Positions 9,229 through 21,873 of a stretch of 64,000 nucleotides of DNA are shown here, in pieces. The stretch comes from Anaeramoeba flamelloides. Lineage: Eukaryota > Metamonada > Anaeramoebidae. A program made the position numbers and the translations under genes. The stretch covers positions 1,302,001 to 1,366,000 of the forward strand of contig JANTQA010000032.1 in NCBI GenBank assembly GCA_027625915.1, given 5' to 3'. The notes beneath the pieces were generated by a model. It was not told where the DNA came from and ran no database searches. It saw only the letters and a program-made list of their open reading frames with translations. The number at the start of each line of letters is the position of its first letter. Positions within the stretch are counted from its first letter, which is position 1.

Positions 9229-12200
9229 ATGTCAGTCCTCCGAAATATCATAATTTCTCTTGTGGTCTTACTTTGTTCGATATATTTTTATCAAGTCAAA
9301 TTTCAAGCACAAAAGCCTGTTGTTGTTGTTGTTGGGTGTGGTCTAGCTGGGATTTCTGCAGGTATCGAAGCTCACAGATCAGGTGCCCATGTGATCATCT
9401 TAGAAAAAACTCAGCGTTGTGCAGGAAACTCTTTTAAAGCCACTTCTGGGATCAATGGCGCATACACCGAAGTTCAAAAAAGCCAAAATATTAATGACAC
9501 AGTTGAACTTTTTATTCAAGACACAATCAAATCAGGTAAAGGGCTAGCAAATAAACAGCTCGTAAATGTTTTAGTCAATAAATCTAGAAGTGCAATTGAA
9601 TTTCTACAAGAATTAGGTGTTGACTTGTCTGTACTAAGTCAGTGTGGCGGTCATTCTGTATGTTTTTTATTCTTTTATTTTTTTTCCTTTTTTCTTTTAA
9701 TTTTTTCTTCTTTTCTTCTCGAAAGTTGTTCATTTTTTTTTTGTCTGTCTTAGAAAATGAGCCTTTTCGAAAATTTAGTCTCTACAATCATAAATTTAAA
9801 TCTCCAGATTAATTGAACGATCAAAAAATTTAGTTTTTACACCCACTATTCAAGCTGTTCCAACCCTACCTTTAATTGTAATAAAATATTGAAATTGATT
9901 TCTATTCTAAAATTTCGTCTTGTCTAACAAGCTGTTAAAATGGTTATGATGTTTTTAAACCACAAAATTTCTCAAAGAGGAAAATAATTGAAGTTATTTA
10001 ATACTTTGATTTTTCTATCGACAAACAAATTATTGAAAAAAGCATTCATTAATGAAGATCTTCAATTTCATAAATCGAATGTTTCAACAACTTTTAAAAA
10101 GAATGATCGAAAAATACTTTCAATGAGATTTCTGTAAAGTCTTTTCTTTTGAATTTCTATTTTTATCATAACCCATCGTAAACATGATGTTTCGATTTCA
10201 GTATGGTTTCCAATTAAAAATCCTGTTTAAATTTTTTTCCTATTTCTCTTTTTATTATGTTGAACTTTTTTTCATTGTTTCACTCACTATACAATGGCTA
10301 ATATATATATATATATATATATATATTAATTATTATTAATCGTTTCATGACTTTGAACCTTCATTTTATTAATTATTCTAAAATAATAATAACAACAAAT
10401 CACTGTAATATCATAAATAATAAGCGACCCAGGACTCATCGTTCACGCCCAACTGAAAAAATTAGAAATATTGGAATGATCATTATGTATGAATTGCTAG
10501 GAAAATATGAAGAGTAAATTTTTTTTTTTTCTTTTTTTAATCTAAATGTCATCATAAGGAAAGTGATTTAAAAATACACAAGTTAATTTTTATTTAATCT
10601 TTACATTTTCTGTTTTTTTCTTTGCAAGAGCATGGGGGAGTTGTTAAAATTGAAAAAATACAATTTTCAAATGTAGAAACTTTTTTTCCATTAATTTTTT
10701 TTTTTAGATGAATTATATATCATTATAAAAAAAAATAAATTACCGACTAAAATGTCTCAAACATAAAAAGTATTTTCAAACATTCAAAAAATAGACTTAG
10801 TACACTTATAAATTCTGAAAATATTTTTTTTATAAAATAGTTTTAACAAAGTAAAAAATTGAAATAATAAAATAATATAGTATTTGATTATAATATGTTG
10901 GATAATAAATTATCTATAAAAAATGGTAGATAAGTATTTATATATATATATATAAACATATCATTTAAAAATAATTAATTCTCAAAAAATAATTATAAAC
11001 AATAAAAATGAATACATTTATAAAACTATAATTTCTTATTTATAGAAAATTAGAAATAATTAAAGAGGCAAATGTTCTAGATATTGAACCTAATGAGTTT
11101 GATAATTCATTAATGGTTCATTATTCATATAAAGGTTCGGTGAAAAAGGTGGGTATTAAAGCAGATTCTGTAATTTTAGCATCTGGGGGTTGGTGTGCAG
11201 ACAAAAGTAGGGATTCGCTTTTAAAAAAATACAGACCTGATATTTTTAGTTTAGCAACAACTAACGGTCAATTCGCAACTGGGGATGGTGTAAAAATTGC
11301 AAAAAAACTTGGCATAAAGTAAAAATTAATTCTTAAATATTTATTTTGAGTATTTTACACTTTTTTTTATTTTAGGATTTATTCTAATTGTAAACATATA
11401 AATTTTCTTTTTATATGTTTTTCTTTTAAAAAATCATTATTTCTCAAAATTCAATTTACATTTATCAAAAGATAGATTTTAATTCGAATAAATATGAATT
11501 GAAAAAAAAAACTTTTGTTTATGAAAAAAATCTAACTAAAAACAATATAATTATAATTATTTTAAAAAAATATGACAAAAAATATTTACAAAAGTATTTA
11601 TAAAATAGTTGACAAACTCAAATAGAACTATTTTCAGGAATATCATTACAATTTTTTTGATTCAAATTTTGAAAATTAAAATATTTTGTTCTATTTGGAA
11701 AAATATTAAAAAAAAAAAAATTTACAATACAGACAAAAAGAATTCAGAAAATAAGCTTAAGGTAATTATAATTGAACTATCTTGATTTTAATTTTGCAAA
11801 TAATAAAGACAAAATATGTTACTTTTCCATTTTAGAAACTTGTTTTTTTAATAGTAAAGTTTAAATTGAATATCATTAACAAATTTTTTCATGGATTTGA
11901 TATTTCGGATTTGCTAAGAAAACAAAAAGAAAGTAAATCTTGGTTAATGTTCCAAAAAATGGTTTTATTAAAAAAAGATGAAAAAAACTCAAATTTGAAT
12001 TAGCATGCCTTTAAAAATAAATGTGAATAACTAGAATCCTTTTTCTTTCTCGTTTTAAATTTATCTGACTCTTCTTGTTAAAAATCCAAGAGAAATTGTA
12101 TTAGGAATTTAATTTGTTTTTTCAGAGAAAATTAAAAAAGATTCCCAAATTAACTTTAATAAATCAACATGAATCCGAAACCCTAAATTTGAAAAAGTAG

Positions 12201-15200
12201 TATGATGATCTACTTTAACCTTTTAAAAAAGTTTCAAGAAGTCAAAAAAAAGAGATAAAATAATTTTTCAGGAACAATATTTTTTAAAATTCAAATTTAA
12301 TCTTGTTCAAGATATTCAAAGATCTTTTTTTTTTTAGTTTGTGTTTTTATTAACGAAATGAATGAGTTAACTTCATTTAAACAATTTATTCATTTGAGTC
12401 TATTTTTTGAAATCAAAAATTTCACATTTTTCCAATAAAAAAACTCAAAAAAAGTAACCTAACATTTTTATTTACCAATTGAGTTAATTCTTGAAAATTG
12501 TTTACCATATTTTTTGTTTTATGTTGGAAAGTATTGATTTTTTTAAAAAATTATTTTGTTAGTGTTTTTAGTAATAAGCGATATTTCAATTTAAATCTCA
12601 ACAAATAAAACTAATTGAGGGTAGAGATGATTTTATAAATGAATATTTGATAGAAATTTAACAAAATTTTATCAATGAAATTCATATCTTTTCAGTAAAA
12701 ATATTTATTTTTGTTTTTAAAAGGTTTTATAAAGGTTTGTTTTCTTGTTTTCAGAAAAATCTAAAAAAAAGAAAAAATTAGAGAAAAATTTTTTAACAAT
12801 TTGTTTGGACTTATTCACAAAAATCATTATAACAATTAAATCATTTTTTGTCAGAAAAAAAATGATTTTGAATTTTGAGGATAATTTTAACTAATTCACA
12901 AATTTACACAAGAAAATTTTATATGAAAAAATCAAATTTCGTATTAAGAATAAAAACAAAATTTATAAGTAAAATTTGAAAATTGTTTGTCAATTTTAAT
13001 ATTTATAACTCTCCTTATTCAAATAATATTAATATTTTTCAATAGTTTCAATAAATTTTTTTTTTTTGTTAAACCAAAAGAATTATCTCAAAACAAAAAA
13101 TTCTAATCTTTTATCTTAATATTTATGGCAAAAAAGACTTGATATTTATTACTTAATAGTAATGTAAATAGAAAAGTTAAAAACTTTTCTAATGTAAGAA
13201 ATAAAATTCGATTTAAATAATTTTCTTTTTTCAAAAAAAATGAAAAAAAAAAATTGATCTTCTAAAAAAATATTCTTTTTTGACTTTCTTCGTCAATAAG
13301 AATTTTTTGATACCTTGGTATATACAAAATTTGTAAGTATAGAAGATCACCAATAATATATTTTAAAATTATCACCTTATTCTCGTGAAATACTAATCCC
13401 TTAAAAACAAAAACAAGTTTATTATTTTTTTATCAGGTAGGTTTATGTTAACAAGTTAAACCTTAAAACAAAAAAAAAAAAAACAATAATGTTGAAAGTT
13501 ATTTAATTCTAAATAGCTAAAAAGAAGACAGAATATTATTTCAATACTTTTTAAAAAGGAAAATCACAGAAATCACAGAAACCAGAATCTCAAATTTTGA
13601 TTAACTTTTTGATTTTTATTTCTCATCAGCCAATTCATTCACTTTGGCGTTTTACTAATTCTAAATTAGTTCTATAAATAGGTATTGAAAAATGATAAAC
13701 TTTAAAATTATCGCAAAATAGAAGATTTTTGGTTTCTGTGATTTGGGATTGAAAATAAATTAATTTTCTAGTAAATATTTTTAATAGAATCAAAATATCA
13801 CTTTTCCATAATTGATAAAATACATTTTTTAACAAAAAAAATAATAGTTGAGGATTATTATTAATATTGAAGAAGTGTAAATTATGCTCTAGATATTCTT
13901 TTACTTAAATTCCCTTAAAGGAAATTTAAGCATAAAGTAGATTCACAATTTTTAATTTAAAGAACATACCCAAATTATTTTTTATAGTTAAAAAGCAAAG
14001 ACTAAAAGGTGAAAAAGCAAAAAGAAAAAAAGAAAAAAGAAATAGAAAAAAAAAAAGAAAAATAAAAAAGTTTTATAAAGAAGCAATTGGCAAAAAAATT
14101 AAAAAAAAACATGTTATCTTTAATTAAGAACACCAGAAATCACATATAATACTTTTGATTAATTTAATTTAATTTAATAATTAAAAGTGGAAGTCCACTT
14201 GGGGATCGTTGTTTAATTGTTTTAATTTCTTTTTACTTTTTTCTCTCATTTTTTTCAACCTTGATATTTTTTTGCGTTTTCTATTTTTTTTTTTTTTTTT
14301 TTGAAGTCTCTCGTCGTTTCCACATCTCAGTATTAGTAAAAAACCATTTGATCTTTTTCCTTTTAAATTCTTCTTCCAAATATAAAGTAAATACAGCCAA
14401 AGGGAAAAAATACAATTAGATTTTAGTTTATTTTGAGGAATTAATAAAACAGTTTTAAATAACACAATTTTACAATCGAATTTTAATATTTAAAGGATTG
14501 GTCTAAAAAAATTTTTTTTTGAATCACAATTCTGCTTTTCTTTATAAATAATTCAATTTTTAAAAATTTTGATTTTAAATTTAAATTTATAATTGTAATT
14601 AAAATAGTCTTGTATATATGGATAAGATACAAGTGCATCCAACTGGGTTTATTTCTCCAAAAGATCCTTTACATAATACAAAAATGCTATGCCCTGAAGC
14701 TGTCAGGGCTTCGGGTGGAATTATGATAAATTCTAAAGGCGAAAGATTTGCAAATGAATTAGGCACTAGAGACTATTTAACAAAACAAATTTTTGATCAA
14801 AAAGATAAATATAAAAAAATCCCAAAAGAACATGATGGTGAAAGTGATATTCCATATGTAGCTACGATCATAATGACTGAAGAATCAAGGCAATTATTTA
14901 ATCCAACTTTTATAGATTTTTATCAAAAAATTGGATTAATCCAATATTTTGAAAATGGCGAAAAATTATCTGAATATCTGGAAATCGATCAAGAAAAACT
15001 AAAAAATACTTTCCAGCAATATGAAAAGGATGCGGAAGTAGGAAAAGACCGATTTGGTAAAACTATATTCCCTGTAAAAAAAATCACTTTTGATGAAAAT
15101 TTATATATGATGACTATCACACCAAGTATACATTATGCAATGGGTGGAATTGAAATAAATGAAAATGCACAAGTTATCAATGAAAATGGTGCGATTATTC

Positions 15201-15337
15201 CAAACATTTATGCTGCTGGTGAAACAACTGGTGGGGTACATGGAGACAATCGTCTCGCTGGGAATAGTTTATTGGAGTGTGTAGTATTTGGAAGAATATC
15301 AGGAAAAAATTCCGTTAATTTGCTTGATGAAAATTGA
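9229..15337 (+). CDS. FAD-dependent fumarate reductase (Osm1/Frd1 type), four exons
   Basis: Exons 9229-9657, 10425-10513, 11046-11318 and 14608-15337 give 506 residues; phases agree at every join. Residues 5-22 are a hydrophobic segment (signal peptide or anchor), followed by the FAD-binding GCGLAG at 36-41. Later family hallmarks are QCGGHS joined to RPRTHR across intron 1, LASGGW, TTNGQFATGDG, DKIQVHPTG, ELGTRDY, HYAMGG, and GETTGGVHG with RLAGNSLLECVVFGR at the C-terminus. The family reduces fumarate to succinate and reoxidises reduced cofactors under low oxygen. The hydrophobic N-terminus suggests a secretory or membrane location, as for yeast Osm1/Frd1, but targeting is inference. There is no cytochrome b5 or heme domain fused to it. 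Introns are 767, 532 and 3289 bp. The start ATG at 9229 is the first in frame. Confidence 0.92.
10300..10326. repeat. (TA)n microsatellite in fumarate reductase intron 1
   Basis: A run of alternating TA of about 25 bp, followed by TTAATTATTATTAAT. Shorter TA runs occur at 10940-10953 in intron 2 and at 17723-17737. Confidence 0.8.
12150..13150 (+). repeat. Unidentified formerly coding repeat, copy 1 (decayed)
   Basis: It aligns along its length with the reverse complement of about 33580-34500. Shared blocks include AATTTATTCATTTG.GTC, GAGTTAATTCTTGAAAAT, the peptide-like LFGLIHKN, and LNFED followed by AAGAAAATTTTAT. Copy 2 keeps one frame open for over 100 codons; this copy is full of stops. 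I cannot name the family. It lies inside fumarate reductase intron 3. Confidence 0.5.
13870..14460. repeat. Polypurine/polypyrimidine foldback repeat, copy 1
   Basis: It starts GAAGAAGTGTAAATTATGCTCT, with a small hairpin CTTAAATTCCC/GGAAATTTAAG. A long AAAAG-rich arm follows, then a core AATTAAGAACACCAGAAATCA and CCACTTGGGGATC, then a CTTTTT-rich arm. The same order recurs at 24645-25200 and 36415-36860. The purine and pyrimidine arms can pair over about 250 bp. No coding is evident. Confidence 0.6.
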
Positions 15338-18300
15338 AAATTTTCAAATCAAAAGTATTTTTAGTATTGTTTTTTTTTTCATTTAGATTCTTTTATTGTT
15401 TTCTATTCAATATTACTTTTTAAAAAATGAAATAATATTAATTTAGTTCGAAATTTACCAATTTTTTATTACCTTCAAAAAAGTTATTTCAGTAATTAAA
15501 GTTTTTTGAAATTTTAATTTTTATTTGATTTGTGTTTTTTTTCATGTTGTACTAAGTTATAGAAATTTGATCTCTTCGTATGGTTGAATTTTTATTATCT
15601 TATTTTTTTTTATAAATATGAAAAAATGATTTAAGAAATAAAAAAAGAGAGCAAATTTAATATTGTTTAAATTCAAGTTTTATTTGTTCAGGATGGATCA
15701 AGAAATTGGTTCTAAAATTTGAAGATTAATAATTATACATCAAATCATAATAAAAAAAAATAGTTACTAAAATAAATAGAACAGAATTAAAAAATTATTA
15801 AATAAAATATCGATTGATCAAATAAATCCTAAAAACATAATAAGATAAGAAATAAAATACAATAAAAAATAATTATATTATTCTAATTAATCAGTTAAAG
15901 GAAATTTCTACTCTAGAGGTGCCCTTTGAATTAAATTACATTTATTAAAATTTAATCATGAAATCACAAAACACCATGATTATAATTAACAAAAATCATT
16001 TTAAACTGTCATAATTTAATATTATTTCCTTGTTTAAGGGAGTCAATACCTTGTCACAAACCAATTTCCAAAATTATGACTTGATCTGAAATAAAAAATT
16101 TAAATATATATATTCTATTCCTGAAAAACTAATTATTAAATCTTTATAATTCTACATTTTGAAATTATTCGAAAATATATAAAAGCCTGATATTTTAAAA
16201 ATGTTAAAAAAAAAAAAAGTAAAAACTCCAAAAAAAAAAAAGTGAGTCACATTGTTGAATTTAGCACTACTGATTTTTTTTATGAACTTTCACTAAAAAA
16301 AGGTTACAAAGAAGATTATTTTTCCAATAATTATATGAATTTCAAAAGATATTGAAGAGTGATTCTATTGTATTTGTGATTATTGTTATTTTCAAAGATT
16401 TATTTTATATTTCAATCGACAATCTAAAAAAAAAAGCGAAAAACAAAGTTAAAAAAAATGAAAAGAATAACAAAAATTTGAAAAAGCAAAATCACTATTT
16501 GCAGAATTAAAGAAAAAATATTTTTATCAAAAAATCAGAAACTTGTGATAAAAAAAGAAGAGGATGAATATCAAAAAAACTTCTTCTACAAAAAATATAT
16601 ATTGAGATACTATTTTTAAAAAATATTTCACCATTATATTTAAAATATTTCATTGTGTAAAAATTACTCAAAAATATTTTTAGGAGAGTCACAAAATAAT
16701 GAAACCCTGAAATTCACATATTGTCTATTAGTGAAAATAACGAATTTAAATTTAAGTGGAATCTTTTTTTTTTTCAATTTTTTGGAATAATAAATTTTTT
16801 GAAAATAATTTGAGTTGTATTAAATCTTGTTTTGAATCTAGTAACATGTTTCTAGTGTATTATTAACAGTAAAAAAAGAATAAACCAAAAAAAAGAGTTG
16901 AAAAGATGTGTAATCTAAATAAAAATTTTCATTTTTTATGACCAATCACAAAAGATCACCTTTCCAAATAAATCCACTGAAACTAAGAATGTAAAAGATT
17001 GAAAAATATACAAATCAAGGATATTTACCATGATTGATTTCTTCTTTATCTTCCTATTTTTTATGATATTAAACATGTGATTACTTTGAATTTTTTGCAT
17101 AATATAATTCTTATTTATTCTGAAGAAGAAAAAACTTTTTTACAATTTTTGTTTTCAAATATTTGTTTTCAAGTTAAAAAAAATAAGAGATTTTCCTTTC
17201 AAACATTCAAGTAACAAAGATTTAAGTATTGGAATCCCAAGAAAATTGAAAAGTTTAATTCAAAAAAAAAAAAAAAACTTTGTATCCATAAAAGTTGAAA
17301 GTAAAATTTATAAGTAATTTTATTTTTATAGTTTAATGGAAAATCAATTTAAGGTAATAAATAAACACATCCAATAAATTGATATCTCTGTAGAAGAATT
17401 GAAAAAATATCTTATTTTCTAAACCCAAATCTAAATTAGAATAATTAAACCATAATTAGTAACAAAATTCATTTTGAAAAGTTTTTTTGATATTAATAGT
17501 AATTTATTAATCAAAAATTTTTTAAAAGAAAATTATTTCAAGCAAGAATGAAAAATAAAACCAACTAAAGAATAAGTAGTTTTATAGTATATTTCAGTCA
17601 AGATCAAATAAAAAAATGATTTTTTTTTTAAAGATCAATTTTTTAATGATTTTGATTTACATTTTTTTCATTGATATTAAATATATATAATACTTAGGAT
17701 ATATTCCAACTCATCATGATTTATATATATATATATACAACAACGTATTTAGTTCTTGGAATTATTTTAATGGTTCAATTGTAAATTTGTTGAGGTAAAA
17801 CAAAAAAGGTAATCTTTAAATACTACCTTCACTTCCGGGTTTTTATATAAAAAAAATAATTTTCTGAAATGGATTTGAAAAATAAATATTTTATATGAAT
17901 GTCAAATCCCAATCAACAACTAACCAACATGTGAAGTCGGATGGATATCCAAAAAATCAACAAAGAAAAACAAGAACATTTTTAGAAAAAAGTGTGAAAG
18001 AGTAACATTGAATTTCTATTTTGAATGGTTATGATAATAAATTTTGAAAGCAATTGTGTTGTTTTTAAGTGTCACTCTGTGGAGCTTTTTAAATCCTCAA
18101 AAAAATTGTTTTTTCATTTTTTTGGTTTCTCAATTGAGTTATTTTTTTCAAAAATGTTACATAATTATACATTGCCAAATACATTGGTTTTATAAAATAA
18201 ACACTAATTGGATGAAATTGAATTAAGTTGATTCTGTACTGAAACAAAACAAACCTTTTTAAATTGAAGAATTTTATCCCTTTGGAAATTTAAAATTAAG

Positions 18301-19161
18301 AAAAAATTAATTTTTTGTTTAAATTTTGTGTATTTTCAAATTGAGATTCATTAAACTTTTTTTTTTTATTATTGAATTTTTTGTCAAAGACGATCCAATG
18401 AAATTTTTTTATTTTTTTATTTAAATTTTTTCATTCAAAAGAAGGGAAATTTCACAATACATTTTTTGGTCTCAATTCACTACTTGGGTGTGAAAAAAAT
18501 CTACGGTAAATGATTAGATCCTTAAATTTTTAAATTTTGTTACTAAAATAAGGATCATTTTTTATTGAAAAGAGCAACAAATATTTATTTATTTATTTAT
18601 TGTGAGAAAGGAGTAATCAAAGAAAATTTACTAAATAAACCAAAGATCAACAAATAGTACTAATTTACTAATAGAATTTTTAGATGCTTTGAACCATATA
18701 AGACTAAAGTGATTTAAATTTAATAACAGTCAACTTTAATTTTAGACTCTTCCATGGTATTCTCTTATACCTAAAAAGTATTACAAAAGTCATTTTGAAG
18801 GTTGCTAAAACTTTACAATCCTTGAAGAATGAGAAAAAGATTAGCTTTTAAACCTGTTTAATAGGTGTTCTTTCACAATTTGAAGGGTAAGGTTGTAAGT
18901 AACAGCATTACCTCAAATAATAATAAAAATGCATAAAATGATTGGTTTTTACTGTTCCTCATAAATTACATACAACGAGTTTAAATTTTATGCTAAATAA
19001 TGAATTCAGTGATCTGATTTTGCTTCATACACCAAAGGGTTCAAATAAATCAATGTCCTTGATATAAATTCGAGTCTACCTTAAAAAAGTACATCAAATT
19101 TATTTAATATATTTTTTCAATTTGCTTTTTCCTTTTCATAATCTTTTTTGGCACGAATCAA
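15338..19161. other. Gene-free region upstream of the TPR-like gene
   Basis: I found no gene on either strand across 3.8 kb. It contains one copy of a dispersed repeat (16060-16500), a short TA run (17723-17737) and an ATTTATTTATTTATT tract (18583-18600). Everything else is AT-rich sequence without recognisable structure. Confidence 0.5.
16060..16500 (+). repeat. Dispersed repeat also flanking the 5S rRNA gene, copy 1
   Basis: It shares an ordered series of blocks with 58595-58800 and 59490-59950: AAAATTATGAC-TTG-TCTGAAATAA, AAATTGAAA, ATTCTTTA, CCTGATATTTCAAAAAT, GGACTTTCACT-AAAAAAAGGTT and an AAAAGAAAAAC tail. It is non-coding, with approximate limits. Confidence 0.45.
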
Positions 19162-21288
19162 ATGCTTTCAGAATTTTTCACTTTCGGTAAACAATTTACA
19201 AGAATTTTCCAACCACTTACTCTCAAACCGTTTACAAAGAAAATTCAGTTCAACTTAGAATCACATACTTTGGGTACCAAGTATGATTTTCTCAAGAAGA
19301 ATAGTATCCAGAACAAATATTATTTTAGTTCGTTCATTAACAAGCAAGCATCAAGCACAAATACCAATTCTAAAACAACAAGCATTCGCACTTGTGAAGA
19401 ATATATCAAGTTGGCTGATCAGGACTCACTCAAGGGTGAACACCAAAATGCCTTCAACAATTTATTGAGCGGTTTAAAGATTGCCATCATGAGTGATGAT
19501 CTTCCAAATCATGTAAAAATTTTGGGTAAAATGACTGTTTGCAGCCAGTTGCAATTAAAAAACCCCGAGTACACAATGAAATATGCAAAGTTATGGTCTA
19601 AAGAGGCATCGGAATTGAAAGACTATGATGCCTTTGCAAATGCGATGGTTTTCCTCTTCTTGGCTTCCTGCGCCAGAAAGGAGCATGAAACTGCCCTTAA
19701 ATCCTTGCAAGACTTTGAAAGCGTTGCGATTAATTTAGAAAAAGATGCAAACACCAAAGGGTCCAGATTTGGAAGGTTAGGTTTATTGTGGAGAGCTGTT
19801 GGCCAGAAGGGCAAAGCGATCGAATGTTTCAAATCTGGAGTTTCGATCGTGTTAAATCCAAAGAATTTCCAACTTGGCCAGATACATAGGAACAAGGGCA
19901 AGCAAAACGAAGAAGTGAGGTATACTCAAACAAAGCGAATTGCTTTAGATTTGCTGCAGGAATTGTATCAAATCCAAATTAATACACAAGAAATTGAACA
20001 TGCAGTCGAAACAAATGAAAAACGATTAGTCCTCCTTCGGGACGGAGGATCCAAGGAGTCGCTTCTATCATTACTACAAGAGCACGGTTATATGTTAAAT
20101 TTAATGAACTGGGACGACCAAAGCTTGGAAATATATCAGGAAGCTTTACAAATGTCTGTTGAATTGGGCAAGGTTGCAATTGAAACAAAAATACTTGTCA
20201 AATTAGGAGAGATCTTGGCTGGGAAAGATGAAACCATTGACAGGGCAATCTCCCATTTGGAACGTGCAACAAAATTGGCAAAGCAAATTGGAAACGATCA
20301 ATTACAAACAAAGGCAACAGAATTGATTGGCAACACCTATTATAAAAATGGCAAATTTGCGTTATGTATCCAATTTTTAGATAATCTCGTTTCCAACTCA
20401 ACAAACAATAATTCTGAATTTAGCAAAGATTTGGTCTCTTTAAATCTTGGGAGATCTTATCTTGAAATTGGCGAAATCGACAAGGCGAGAAAACTATTAC
20501 ATGAGGTACTTCAAATGAATGGTGAAAATGACGTACCCATTGTAGATATTCAACAAAATAAAATTGATTTAAATAGTTACTATCGTCATGAAAATTCTAA
20601 TTCCTCTTCTTCTACTTCCTCCTCCACCTCCACCTCCACCACCTCCTCGGACCCCAATTTGAATGATTTACCTCGTAATGTTCGAATCGAAACAATTAAT
20701 TTCAATGCTTATTTATCCTTAATGAGAGTGGAAGATCGTTCAGGGAATTATAAATTATCTAGTTGGTATGGACAACAAGCCTTGATTATTTCTCAAAGAA
20801 CAACAGTGGATCATACATGTACTTGTGATGATGATGATTCCAAAATTTCTCATCGAGGAGCAACAGAAATTGAAATTTTCAAAGAATTGATCCCAATTTA
20901 TTTGAAGGCCAAAAAATTCAAATTGGCAATCAACTCAATTGAAAATGTGATAGAAACGATGAAAAATATCAAAAACCCAGATACCGTATGGAGAAATTAT
21001 TTCATTCAAAGGGCCATTGGTTTAATAATTGAAAAGAATTTATTAAAAAAGAAGCTCGATTTTTTTTTGAGTTTTGCAATTAACGAATCAAACCATTTAA
21101 ATGATTTCAAAATGGAACTTTTTTATTTGTTTTTATTGCAAAGATATACTCCTAATTCAAATAATAAAAGAGCGAAAGAATTAATGAAAAAGATTCAAAA
21201 TATTCAAATGCCTAAAATTTCAAACTTTAAATTGAGCATTGATTTAAATGAATGGCACAATTGGTTGTCTAGCCTTAAGAATTTATAA
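19162..21288 (+). CDS. TPR-like helical-repeat protein, single exon
   Basis: 708 residues without introns. From about residue 75 onward the protein is a chain of paired helices with TPR-type spacing, for example AFNNLLSGLKIAIMSDD, QKGKAIECFKSGVSIVL, QSLEIYQEALQMSVELGK, AISHLERATKLAKQIGN, TKATELIGNTYYKNGKFALC and LGRSYLEIGEIDKARKLLHE. A Ser/Thr run near residue 480-500 is encoded by TCC/ACC repeats and is probably a disordered loop. Residues 1-60 are basic and hydrophobic, almost without acidic residues, and could be a mitochondrion- or hydrogenosome-directed leader; I cannot confirm this. A scaffold or adaptor role is typical of TPR proteins, but no specific family is recognised. Confidence 0.75.
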   Translation: MLSEFFTFGKQFTRIFQPLTLKPFTKKIQFNLESHTLGTKYDFLKKNSIQNKYYFSSFINKQASSTNTNSKTTSIRTCEEYIKLADQDSLKGEHQNAFNNLLSGLKIAIMSDDLPNHVKILGKMTVCSQLQLKNPEYTMKYAKLWSKEASELKDYDAFANAMVFLFLASCARKEHETALKSLQDFESVAINLEKDANTKGSRFGRLGLLWRAVGQKGKAIECFKSGVSIVLNPKNFQLGQIHRNKGKQNEEVRYTQTKRIALDLLQELYQIQINTQEIEHAVETNEKRLVLLRDGGSKESLLSLLQEHGYMLNLMNWDDQSLEIYQEALQMSVELGKVAIETKILVKLGEILAGKDETIDRAISHLERATKLAKQIGNDQLQTKATELIGNTYYKNGKFALCIQFLDNLVSNSTNNNSEFSKDLVSLNLGRSYLEIGEIDKARKLLHEVLQMNGENDVPIVDIQQNKIDLNSYYRHENSNSSSSTSSSTSTSTTSSDPNLNDLPRNVRIETINFNAYLSLMRVEDRSGNYKLSSWYGQQALIISQRTTVDHTCTCDDDDSKISHRGATEIEIFKELIPIYLKAKKFKLAINSIENVIETMKNIKNPDTVWRNYFIQRAIGLIIEKNLLKKKLDFFLSFAINESNHLNDFKMELFYLFLLQRYTPNSNNKRAKELMKKIQNIQMPKISNFKLSIDLNEWHNWLSSLKNL

Positions 21289-21640
21289 CTTTTTTCTTTT
21301 TTTTTTCATTTGGATTTTTATTTTTATTTGTTTCTTTGAAAAGTGGGATTTTTCTTTTAGTAAGCCATGGTTGAGAATAAATATTAGTATAATCTACAAA
21401 ATTTAAAAATAGTTTCGAATTTATATTCAGAAGGATGTTTGATTTTTTTACATCTTTATTAAAATAAATAAATTATTAGTTTCTTTTAGTAATATTTTGC
21501 TTATACTTCTTTTTTGTTGTTTAGTTATTTTAAGAACTTTTTTTTTTTTTTATCATTCACAAGTTTTCGATCTTATTTTAATTGTAATAATTTATAAAAA
21601 CAAAAAAAGAAGAAATTTATTGTTTATTGGTACAAAGGAG

Positions 21641-21873
21641 TAAGCTAACTTTCTAAAATAGGGGTAGATTTTTCATCATAAAAAAATTTGTTTAATTGTT
21701 TTTTTTTTTTTTTTTTTTTGAATAATAATGTTTTTTACGAAAGTGTGTAGTGATAATAACCAATATAGATTGATAAAAAAAATATATAGTAATCATTTTA
21801 TTTTTTTATCGATAAATGAAAAAAGGAAATAATAATAATATATAATTTATCCCTAATTTAGAAATTTGGCTTA
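21641..21873. mobile_element. TIR element (MITE-like), TAAGC-AAATTTC family, copy 1
   Basis: The left end TAAGCTAACTTTCTAAAATA and the reverse complement of the right end TAAGCCAAATTTCTAAATTA match over about 30 bp. A second copy lies at 43014-43241, sharing the interior CCAATATAGATT and a long T-tract followed by GAATAATAAT. Short and non-coding. Confidence 0.6.

Larger units (their letters stand above)
11319..14607 (+). other. Large intron 3 of the fumarate reductase gene
   Basis: The donor is AA|GTAAAAAT and the acceptor AAAATAG|TCTT. It holds a roughly 1-kb formerly coding repeat (about 12150-13150) and a polypurine/polypyrimidine repeat (about 13870-14460). No gene is intact inside. Confidence 0.75.
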
